Shown here: positions 1 to 5,435 of the stretch, piece by piece
Layout: every line of letters starts with the position of its first letter
Numbering within the stretch: position 1 is the stretch's first letter
Assembly: GCA_038207745.1 (NCBI GenBank)
Contig: JBBQZL010000137.1
Coordinates: 1-7,734 of the forward strand
Origin: JBBQZL01 sp038207745
GTDB lineage: Bacteria > Actinomycetota > Thermoleophilia > Solirubrobacterales > 70-9
Length of the DNA stretch: 7,734 nt
Direction: 5' to 3'
Program-made: the position numbers and the translations under genes
Notes under the pieces: model-generated
What the model was told of the DNA's origin: nothing
What the model saw: the letters and a program-made list of their open reading frames with translations, nothing else
Databases searched by the model: none

Positions 1-1
1 C

Positions 2-139
2 GTCGTCGAACGCTCCTTCGCCCTCAACAAGCAATGGCGCGGCATCGCGACCCGGTACGACAAACTTGCCATCACCTACCGCGCCGCCGCCGTCCTCCAC
101 GCCTGCATCACCTGGATCCAAATAGGAGACACGCCCTAG
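2..139 (+). CDS. IS5-family transposase, C-terminal 45 residues (5' end outside window)
   Basis: The first frame entering the window reads VVERSFALNKQW, then RGIATRYDK and a TYRAAAVLHACITW tail, ending at TAG (137-139). This matches the C-terminal signature of IS5-family (IS427/IS1031-like) DDE transposases: the E of VERSF is the last acidic residue of the DDE triad, and the WRGxATRYDKL stretch follows it. Such enzymes catalyse cut-and-paste movement of short insertion sequences. The stop codon falls at the probable IS end, as is common in this family. Whether the rest of the gene is intact cannot be seen. Confidence 0.8.
   Translation, partial: VVERSFALNKQWRGIATRYDKLAITYRAAAVLHACITWIQIGDTP
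125..136. repeat. Probable right terminal inverted repeat of the IS
   Basis: GGAGACACGCCC followed by TAG resembles the GGGCGTGTCTCC-type termini recalled for actinobacterial IS5-family elements. It overlaps the 3' end of the transposase frame. The sequence immediately after it reads as the remainder of an interrupted gene, which places the IS boundary at about 136. The left repeat is outside the window, so the pairing cannot be verified. A TA or CTAG target duplication is possible. Confidence 0.45.
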
Positions 140-270
140 TCGTCGAGTGCCTCGCGTCGGACGCCGAAACTGTCGCCGACATCATCCGTAGCGCGATGCA
201 CGTCGAAATCGCCGGCACACCCGTTTGGGGCGACCCCGAGATCATCGGCACCCGTTGGCGCAAAAGTTGA
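136..270 (+). pseudogene. Family A DNA polymerase, C-terminal remnant interrupted by the IS
   Basis: The frame from CTA (136) to TGA (268-270) reads LVVECLASDAETVADIIRSA, then MHVEIAGTPVWGDPEIIG and TRWRKS. This follows the end of DNA polymerase I-type proteins: motif C (HDELVVE), a helix with alternating A/V/I residues, a short PV.. strand and a final IG..W. Only what follows HDE remains, because the IS terminus takes the place of the upstream codons. The short W-R-K tail is more like phage or plasmid polymerases than housekeeping PolA. The 5' part may survive beyond the other end of the IS. The match is by recognition over 44 residues, so other assignments are possible. Confidence 0.55.
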
Positions 271-554
271 AGACACGCAGACCTGCCTCAATGCGTCGTT
301 ATCTCAAGCGGGGTGCGACAGTCGGGCTCGAAGTGAGGGTCGGCAATCAGCCTTCGCGCCCGTATACCTCTGCGTCGAACTGCGCGCATATTGCTATGGA
401 GCTCTCGCAGCGCCCGCCGGCTCGCCCACCGACCCGTTCCCCTCGCCTCCCGCCAGTCGTCACGCCTACCGTCCCGCTCAGTCCAGTGCATCGCTCACTT
501 CCACGAGCAAGCAATCACGAATCCTGTGGCAGTCCTGCGCGACGGGCGTCTCGA

Positions 555-621
555 TAGGCGATCCGACCAACGACCCGCCCAGCCTCGGCACGTCCACCGA
601 TTCGCCCCACCGGATCGCCTA
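555..621. repeat. Perfect 10-bp inverted repeat pair
   Basis: TAGGCGATCC at 555-564 is the exact reverse complement of GGATCGCCTA at 612-621, with 47 bases between. It lies inside the gene-poor stretch and interleaves with the second repeat pair (593-608/689-704). No role is evident; it could be a decayed transposon end or a recombinase or regulator binding site. Confidence 0.5.
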
Positions 622-704
622 GCCCCGCTGGGCCCGCCGCCGCCAGGTCAGCGCGAGTTCGTCGCCTTCGTGGAGGTCGGCGGATCGTGGGGCGATTCGG
701 TGGA
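593..704. repeat. Inverted repeat pair, 15 of 16 bases matching
   Basis: TCCACCGATTCGCCCC at 593-608 pairs with GGGGCGATTCGGTGGA at 689-704, with one mismatch in the middle. Extending six bases outward gives 19 of 22. The loop is 80 bases. The arms flank the 3' end of the possible minus-strand gene remnant. The length and symmetry look stronger than chance, but without the neighbouring sequence I cannot say whether they are element termini or operator sites. Confidence 0.5.
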
Positions 705-974
705 CGATCCGGGTCGGCCCGCGCCATTCGAACTGTTGGATTTACAGCTGAGTTGCCCGCAAGGGGACGGTCAGCGATAACGTCGGGGGGCAGCGGCTGC
801 GCATCGCGTCAACGGGTCCTTTGGCAACGAAGTGCGGTGTGAGAGTGACCAGTGTACGCGAGATTGAACCCGCCGGCGATAGCATCAATCGCGGCACCGC
901 GCCAGTGGCCCGCTCCAGAATCGTATGTCGAGTCTCACAGATACGCTCAGCTCATTAGGCCCGAAAGGTGAAGC

Positions 975-2012
975 ATGGCGAGGAAGCCCCGGGTCCACGA
1001 GATTGCCGCAGAGCATGGCATCGACTCGAAGTTAGCGTTGCGGGCGCTCAGAGATATGGCGGAATACGTCAAAGGGCCGTCGAGTTCTGTCCAACCACCT
1101 GTCGCCCGCAAGCTGGGTGAGCTCCTCCGGTCAGGATGGCAGCCTGGCGATGCAGTCCTACCTCAGTACATGCGAGATCCGCGGCTGCCAACTCCTGAGC
1201 CGAAGCCTGATGACACACTGACTGTCTTGGACCGAGTGCGCGCGACAGTTCTTGCATTGCATTTACCTCACGAGCTCCCTGCACTGATGGACCTTCTTGC
1301 TGCGTCAGCAACCGCGGACACGGCAGGTCAGCGGTTGCTCCGGGAAGCGATCGCATCGCGGAACCTTTTCTACTCGCCAGGTGCAGCAGCCGACTCGATC
1401 GAGGCTGAGGGTGGGCGTACTCGCTTTCTCGGCGTAGAAGCGGTGCCAGTGCCACTTGGCCTTGCAGTTATCCGCGGGCGACCGGAGGATGCTCACCAGC
1501 CAGATTGGATCCTTGCATGGCGGTTGCGCGAAGCTTCCTTGTCGGTCGTGGAATGCCAGATGCGGTTGCACAACGATGCCGGTGCACCGACATTCAGGCT
1601 GAGCCCTCTCGTCACATACGAGGTTGATGCGACACCCGCGGGTTTCCTTACGGCCGCGCCCGCTCTCCGTCGCCTAGCTGGACTCGTCGGAAGCATCCCG
1701 ACGACAGAGCAATCGGGGCCGGATGGGGCCGAAGACCAGACACGTAATCCCGACGGTGAGACTGTACGTCAACGTGACGTCTCCGGCACGCAACTGATCT
1801 ACCTGCATCAGAGAACTGGCCAGCCGGAGCGTGGAGCAGGGTCTGGCGTGCGCAGGGAATCGCAGTGGATGGTCCGTGGCCACTGGCGGGAGCAGTGGTA
1901 TCCGTCAGCCGAAGACCACAAACGGATCTGGATAGATCAGCACGCGGCAGGTAATACGAACGGACCGGTTCCTGAACGCCGCCGGGTGTACGTCATCCGG
2001 CCGCGCGAGTAA
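975..2012 (+). CDS. IF-2 N-terminal-like domain protein with C-terminal HWR-QWYPS module
   Basis: A 345-aa, soluble-looking protein with no signal peptide or membrane segment. Residues 1-51 (PRVHEIAAEHGIDSKLALRA, then YVKGPSSSVQPPVARKL) closely follow the IF2_N module of translation initiation factor IF-2, a small helical domain thought to bind nucleic acid. The G-domain and C-terminal IF-2 domains are absent. Residues 80-240 form an unrecognised alpha/beta region. Residues 297-343 (SQWMVRGHWREQWYPS, then IWIDQHAAG and RRVYVI) match a module I recall from uncharacterised actinobacterial proteins: V-R-G-HWR-x-QWYPS-x(3-4)-H-x(2)-IWI. ATG 975 is preceded by AAAGG at 964-968 with good spacing. 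GC3 over the first 50 codons is lower than in the downstream chromosomal genes. The function is unknown; a nucleic-acid-binding or accessory role is inference. Confidence 0.75.
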   Translation: MARKPRVHEIAAEHGIDSKLALRALRDMAEYVKGPSSSVQPPVARKLGELLRSGWQPGDAVLPQYMRDPRLPTPEPKPDDTLTVLDRVRATVLALHLPHELPALMDLLAASATADTAGQRLLREAIASRNLFYSPGAAADSIEAEGGRTRFLGVEAVPVPLGLAVIRGRPEDAHQPDWILAWRLREASLSVVECQMRLHNDAGAPTFRLSPLVTYEVDATPAGFLTAAPALRRLAGLVGSIPTTEQSGPDGAEDQTRNPDGETVRQRDVSGTQLIYLHQRTGQPERGAGSGVRRESQWMVRGHWREQWYPSAEDHKRIWIDQHAAGNTNGPVPERRRVYVIRPRE

Positions 2013-2073
2013 ACGACGGCGCCGGGGCCTGCAGGACGGGCGGTGAACGGGCACTGGGCACAGGAGATTCGGA

Positions 2074-2337
2074 TTGGCCAACCACATGGCGGCGTTCCGA
2101 TCGAGAGTAGCAATCGGCCAACTCGGACAGCAATGGAGACCAACCCCGCTCCCCGATACGCTCGAACGTATGACGGAGGAGAAGGGCACGCCGCACTTGG
2201 TGATCGTTGAGCCTGACTCCGAGGGTGACGACTTGCCGGGGCTCGACTGGATTTCCTCCTCGGGTATCGATGCCTCTGGCGAACGGGACGATCGGTCGGG
2301 GCTCCCCGTCGCGCTGCACGAATCTCCGCGGGATTAG
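2074..2337 (+). CDS. Possible small acidic protein, TTG start
   Basis: An 87-codon frame opens with TTG at 2074, seven bases after an AGGAG at 2062-2066. The next in-frame start is the ATG at 2086. The protein has a basic/polar N-terminus and an acidic C-terminal half (LVIVEPDSEGDDLPGLDW). No family is recognised. GC3 by hand count is about 72%, like the neighbouring element genes. Longer frames on the opposite strand are arginine-rich and read as shadows. The start-codon context is the best argument for a real gene; absence of homologues would reduce it to a chance frame. Confidence 0.35.
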   Translation: MANHMAAFRSRVAIGQLGQQWRPTPLPDTLERMTEEKGTPHLVIVEPDSEGDDLPGLDWISSSGIDASGERDDRSGLPVALHESPRD

Positions 2338-2474
2338 CGTCCGCCGTTCCGAGCTCATCCACGGCGCGATCATAGCGGCCGGGTCTCCTGCCTGGCCGAT
2401 TAAGTTGGCCACACCGCCCTCCCAAAAACGACCGGTTCCGGGACGTCGGGCCGGGCGGGCGACATACCGCGCAT

Positions 2475-2539
2475 GTTCTCCCCAGAACCCGTCCCAGAAC
2501 CTTCCGATTCTCAGAACCGGCTGGAGACGTTTCTGGGAC
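2475..2539. promoter_or_regulatory. Repeat cluster upstream of the resolvase, probable recombination (res-like) site
   Basis: Between 2475 and 2539 the same short motif recurs: CCCAGAACC at 2481-2489, CCCAGAACC at 2493-2501, CTCAGAACC at 2510-2518, and the inverted form GTTTCTGGGAC at 2529-2539, which mirrors GTCCCAGAAC at 2491-2500. GTTCT at 2475-2479 and AGAAC at 2484-2488 form a further small palindrome. Serine resolvases commonly act at multi-subsite res loci directly upstream of their own gene, which also serve for autoregulation. The subsite spacing here (12, 17 and about 20 bases) is irregular, so exact subsites cannot be assigned. Confidence 0.5.
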
Positions 2540-2550
2540 AGGAGCACACC

Positions 2551-3102
2551 ATGGCGATCATTGGCTACGTCCGCGTTTCGCGCGAGGACCAGAAGGCAGA
2601 CTTGCAACGGGACGCCCTCGAGGCGGCCGGCTGCGTAAAGATTTTTGAGGACTTGGGCGTTAGCGGATCAAAAGCCTCGCGGCCTGCGCTCGACTCAGCG
2701 TTGGCCTTCCTCCGGGATGGCGATATTTTTGCCTGCTGGCGGCTAGACCGTGCGGGACGCTCGACACTAAACGTCCTCGAGCTGCTCCGAACACTGGAGG
2801 ATCGCAAGATCGGTTTCCGGTCGCTGACCGAGGGCGTCGATACAACGACGCCAGCCGGCAAAATGCTTGCAACCATGCTCTCTGCATTCGCCCAAATGGA
2901 ACGCGAGACCATCGTCGAACGCACTCACGCAGGCTTGGCGGCCGCACGCGCCCGCGGCCGAGTAGGTGGCCGGCCGCGGGCGCTGACGGCGGTGCAAGTC
3001 GAGCAGGTCCAGATAATGTATCGGCGCGGTACGGGAGTCTCAGAGATCGCTGCGGAACTTGGATGCTCGCGGTCGACCACCTACCGGGCACTCGAAAGCT
3101 AG
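2551..3102 (+). CDS. Serine recombinase, resolvase/invertase family
   Basis: A 183-aa protein of the usual small-resolvase length. Residues 1-125 form the catalytic domain: MAIIGYVRVS carries the nucleophile Ser10 with Arg8; Arg44, Asp66-Arg67 and Arg70 (WRLDRAGRS) and the AFAQMERE segment (117-119) are all present. Residues 126-140 form the arm of the dimerisation helix. The GGRP motif at 139-142 leads into a C-terminal helix-turn-helix (about 143-183, ISEIAAELGC-like). All expected catalytic residues are intact, so it should be active. ATG 2551 is chosen over the upstream start at 2473 because YVRVS then sits at its normal position and GGAG (2541-2544) is correctly spaced; the longer frame would also read through the repeat cluster. 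It probably resolves cointegrates or inverts DNA, acting at the repeats directly upstream. Confidence 0.92.
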   Translation: MAIIGYVRVSREDQKADLQRDALEAAGCVKIFEDLGVSGSKASRPALDSALAFLRDGDIFACWRLDRAGRSTLNVLELLRTLEDRKIGFRSLTEGVDTTTPAGKMLATMLSAFAQMERETIVERTHAGLAAARARGRVGGRPRALTAVQVEQVQIMYRRGTGVSEIAAELGCSRSTTYRALES

Positions 3103-3133
3103 AGAACCCAGGCCTGCCGCGCATGATCTTCCT

Positions 3134-3622
3134 GTGACGCTTCTCTTAGATCTCGCCCCGGACCTCGACCTGACCCTCGAGACGATTTTCGAACTCGCGC
3201 CCAGCGAGAGGATCCAGTGGACGAACGCGCGCCGGATTGAGACTCGATGGAAACCACTCCACTCCGAGCATTTCCTTCGTCGGATCTACGCAGCGGTCTC
3301 CGACGAGGCGATCTCCTTCCGAATCGAAGGCCGACCCGGCTCCCGCTGGGCGCAATCGATTGTCGCGGATCATGGGATTTTGGTCGAGGTCTCCGAGGGC
3401 GGCGGCACGACTTACGCGGTCGCCTCGGGGCGACGGTCGAGCCGGATTATCTGGCTGACCTCCGACGCCGTGCCCGGGGACCGATTCCCGGCAGATATCG
3501 CGACCTTGCACTCGCCTAGCCAGGCAGCCCGCCTCGTCTGGGTTTGGATGACATCGGCCGCACTCCCGACAGGCTGGCATTTTGAGCCCGCGCTCGAGGG
3601 GCCGCATCGTGTCGAGCGGTAG
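3134..3622 (+). CDS. Uncharacterised soluble protein, about 163 aa
   Basis: From GTG 3134 the frame encodes 162 residues before TAG. It begins with an acidic/hydrophobic helix (LLLDLAPDLDLTLETIFELA), followed by WTNARRIETRWKPLHSEHFL, RRIYAAV, a FRIEGRPGSRW stretch, QSIVADHGILVEVSEGGGTT, and VWVWMTSAALPTGWHFEPAL near the end. The composition is balanced and the tryptophan, glycine and proline positions look constrained, so I believe it is a real protein. I do not recognise the family. There is no signal peptide or membrane segment. No clear Shine-Dalgarno precedes GTG 3134; an in-frame TTG at 3059 would overlap the resolvase by 44 bases, so translation may instead be coupled to it. Its place between the resolvase and the xis-int pair is the usual position of cargo genes. 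Confidence 0.65.
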   Translation: MTLLLDLAPDLDLTLETIFELAPSERIQWTNARRIETRWKPLHSEHFLRRIYAAVSDEAISFRIEGRPGSRWAQSIVADHGILVEVSEGGGTTYAVASGRRSSRIIWLTSDAVPGDRFPADIATLHSPSQAARLVWVWMTSAALPTGWHFEPALEGPHRVER

Positions 3623-3683
3623 GGCGGGGCGGTCAACTATTTACCGGGCAATCGAGGTGCGTGATCATGCTCGCGGAGAGTGA

Positions 3684-3695
3684 TTTTCGCGAAAA
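3684..3695. promoter_or_regulatory. 12-bp perfect palindrome upstream of xis
   Basis: TTTTCGCGAAAA is self-complementary and AT-flanked in otherwise GC-rich DNA. If xis starts at 3751 the palindrome lies 55 bases upstream and is a good candidate for a repressor operator. If xis starts at 3667 it is within the coding region. No binding protein can be named. Confidence 0.35.
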
Positions 3696-3750
3696 AGGGC
3701 GCGACACGCCGTATTTCCAGCCGATTTCGGGCTCCGCGCATAGAAGAGGT

Positions 3751-3963
3751 ATGGACCTACAACTCACACCACTCAACCTCACCATTCCGCAGGCTGCAGC
3801 ACTCCTCGCCTGCTCTCGGAGCCACCTCTACGACCTGCTGCTCGATGGGTCGTTGCCGTACGTGCAGCTCGGTGGTTTGCGTTCCCACCGCCGCATCCGG
3901 ATGGTGGACCTCGTCAAATACAACGATGACCGTTTGGTCGACCGTTCAGGGGTCGCCGCCTGA
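3751..3963 (+). CDS. xis: Excisionase / MerR-type helix-turn-helix DNA-binding protein
   Basis: The 70-aa product is LNLTIPQAAALLACSRSHLY, then DLLLDGSLPYVQLGG, HRRIRMVDLVKY. This is the winged helix-turn-helix excisionase pattern (HTH_17): a sensing helix, the S-R-S-H-L-Y recognition helix, LP-V wing and R-IR..DL close. It would bind DNA near the attachment site and favour excision by the integrase. ATG 3751 gives the typical family length but has only a crowded purine stretch (GAAGAGG at 3743-3749) before it. ATG 3667, with GAGG at 3654-3657, would add 28 residues and has better spacing, so the start is unsettled. It lies 15 bases upstream of the integrase, consistent with a shared transcript. 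Confidence 0.8.
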   Translation: MDLQLTPLNLTIPQAAALLACSRSHLYDLLLDGSLPYVQLGGLRSHRRIRMVDLVKYNDDRLVDRSGVAA

Positions 3964-3978
3964 AGCTAAACTCGGCGC

Positions 3979-5205
3979 ATGAGCACGGTGCCCGCGAAGA
4001 CCCGTCGGCCTAAGGGCTCCGGCGGGGTCATCACGGGTACCGGCAGGAACGCCGGCCGGTTCCGCGGCTACCGGACCATCGCTAAGGTCCGCGTCTATAC
4101 CCCCTGGCTCCCCGGCAAGCTGCTCGCCTCGGAAGCCGCGATGGCTCTGCAAGCGCGGCCCGTTGCTGCAGTCAAGAAGATCGAGCACACCCTCGGGGAT
4201 GCGATCGCTGGCTGGATGGCGGAGAGCCGCCACACGCCCTCGACCCGTGGAAACAACGAACACAAAATCCGAACGATGCTCGCCGCCTGGACTCCGCGCT
4301 CCGTCACTGGAATTACCCGGGAAGAGCTAAGCACCTTCTACCGGCAGACACTCCCCGACCAGGGATATGCCCCGTCAACGATCCATCAGGTCTCGCAAAT
4401 CGTCATCGGCGGCATGCGCTACGCGCACGACAACGGCTGGACTACGGCGAACGTTGCGCTGCGGATCAAGTTGCTCAAGGTCCCGCCACAGGATCCACAA
4501 GGATTCTCTGAACGCGACCGGAAGAAAATCCTCGAGGCCGCGGTCGGCACGCGACTCGAAGCGCGAATCCGGATCGGGATCCTTTGGGCGATGCGGCCAG
4601 CCGAGGTGTGCGGGCTCCGGTGGAGCGACATTGACTTCGACGAAGGTTCTATCACGGTTCGCGGCCAGCTACAACGGCTAAAGCAGGAGCTCGACGGCGG
4701 GGTTCTCGGAACCCTCTACCGCGACGCCGCAAAGTCGTCCGCCGGCATGCGGACGATTTGGATGGATGAGGGCACGATGGAGGCTCTCGCTGCCTGGAAG
4801 GTCGCACAGGCGGCAGAGGCTGTCGGTCGGGCTCTGTCCCCGCTCCAGGTCGCCCGGCGGAAAGATCAAGCGAACCGGCTCGCATCGGCGAAGAAGCAGC
4901 GGCTCCTTGACGAGCCGGAGCTTTACTCCGTCGCTCCGGACGACCTCGTTTTTACGCTCGCGAACGGTGATCCGCTACTCGCCCGCAAAGACGCCGATGA
5001 GTGGAAATCGTTCCTGATCATTGCCGGCGTTCCTCATAAGCGGCTCTACGCAATGCGTCACACCGCGATCAACCACCTAATTTCGAATGGAGCGCCAATC
5101 GGCGCGGTCTCGGTGATCGCGGGCCACACAAACTCGAGTTTCACGGAATCGCGATACGGCGGCGATCGCTCAAAGCTCGGCCGCGGCCTGGCTGCCCTGA
5201 TCTAA
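3979..5205 (+). CDS. int: Tyrosine recombinase (site-specific integrase)
   Basis: A 408-aa phage-type integrase. Residues 1-65 are a poorly conserved, basic arm-binding-like region; about 70-165 form the SAM-like core-binding domain (TLGDAIAGWM onward); 175-408 form the catalytic domain. Visible catalytic positions are Arg206 (AMRPAEVCGLRWSDID), Lys252 (AAKSSAGMRTI), Arg360 in LYAMRHTA, His383 (AGHTNSS) and the nucleophile Tyr393 (TESRYGG). The HxxR box reads YAMR, so the usual His is Tyr357. It would insert the element into tRNA-Lys by recombining attP with the tRNA 3' end, whose fragment lies about 230 bases downstream. The start ATG 3979 follows xis closely with only a weak GAAG before it, so coupling is likely. 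Confidence 0.93.
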   Translation: MSTVPAKTRRPKGSGGVITGTGRNAGRFRGYRTIAKVRVYTPWLPGKLLASEAAMALQARPVAAVKKIEHTLGDAIAGWMAESRHTPSTRGNNEHKIRTMLAAWTPRSVTGITREELSTFYRQTLPDQGYAPSTIHQVSQIVIGGMRYAHDNGWTTANVALRIKLLKVPPQDPQGFSERDRKKILEAAVGTRLEARIRIGILWAMRPAEVCGLRWSDIDFDEGSITVRGQLQRLKQELDGGVLGTLYRDAAKSSAGMRTIWMDEGTMEALAAWKVAQAAEAVGRALSPLQVARRKDQANRLASAKKQRLLDEPELYSVAPDDLVFTLANGDPLLARKDADEWKSFLIIAGVPHKRLYAMRHTAINHLISNGAPIGAVSVIAGHTNSSFTESRYGGDRSKLGRGLAALI

Positions 5206-5262
5206 TGCGCCGACACGTAAGCGGCGCTATTCTCGGCGAGAGAGGGATTGCGCGGTCATCTG

Positions 5263-5319
5263 CTGCTACCTATTTTGCCACCTATGAAGCCCGTCTGCTA
5301 CCTATTTTTGCCACCTATG
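5263..5319 (+). repeat. Tandem direct repeats, candidate integrase/Xis arm-type sites
   Basis: Two copies of a 24/25-base unit lie at 5263-5286 and 5295-5319. They differ by one T in a run and share CTGCTACCTATTTT followed by TGCCACCTATG. Each unit itself holds two ACCTAT motifs, giving four in all (starting at 5268, 5280, 5300 and 5313; spacings 12, 20 and 13). They sit between the integrase stop and the tRNA core, where arm-type binding sites of tyrosine integrases are found. They are AT-richer than the surroundings. Confidence 0.6.
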
Positions 5320-5331
5320 CCAGCTACAGCG

Positions 5332-5429
5332 GTGGACACCAGCGGACAATAAACGCCCTTCTAGCCCTGAATAGCCCCGGATTTCCGGTGTTCTGAGGAC
5401 ATCGACGGACTTCAGTGGACACGAGCGGA
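5332..5429 (+). repeat. 15-base direct repeat flanking the attachment region
   Basis: GTGGACACCAGCGGA at 5332-5346 recurs as GTGGACACGAGCGGA at 5415-5429 with a single mismatch. The second copy ends 6 bases before the tRNA core. Together with the ACCTAT repeats they give the att region two different repeat classes, as would be expected for separate binding sites of integrase, excisionase or a host factor. The role is inferred from position only. Confidence 0.5.
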
Positions 5430-5435
5430 ATTTAT

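Larger units (their letters stand above)
271..974. other. 704-base stretch without a convincing gene; contains inverted repeats and a possible gene tail
   Basis: Frames here are short, arginine/proline rich and mutually overlapping, as expected of chance frames in GC-rich DNA. One candidate remnant lies on the minus strand: 741 down to a TAG at 619-621 gives 40 residues including EWRGPTRIVHRIAPRSADLH and EGDELALTWRRR, which reads like a real protein tail but has a stop just upstream and no start. The plus strand across the same bases is also open, so the call is ambiguous. The region also holds two inverted repeat pairs (555-564/612-621 and 593-608/689-704). The promoter of the 975 gene should lie at the right end, but I see no clear -35/-10 pair. 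Confidence 0.4.

Noticed and set aside
225..780. Several overlapping plus and minus frames of 65-130 codons
   Set aside because: They are low-complexity, arginine/proline-rich and mutually overlapping, with no ribosome sites or recognisable motifs, apart from the minus-strand tail noted separately.
2473..2550. An upstream extension of the resolvase to 2473
   Set aside because: It would translate the repeat cluster and add 26 residues before the conserved N-terminus, which has a good ribosome site at 2541-2544.
1993..2607. A 204-codon minus-strand frame, and a 162-codon frame overlapping it
   Set aside because: They are arginine-rich with no recognisable motif, and they cross the end of the 975 gene, the repeat cluster and the start of the resolvase.
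5263..5319. A CRISPR-like array
   Set aside because: There are only two units with an 8-base gap and no cas genes; the position next to int and the tRNA core explains them better as recombination sites.
5205..5396. A 63-codon plus-strand frame overlapping the integrase stop (TAATG)
   Set aside because: It is encoded largely by the ACCTAT direct repeats, giving repeated FATY peptides, has no recognisable family, and fits an att arm region better than a gene.
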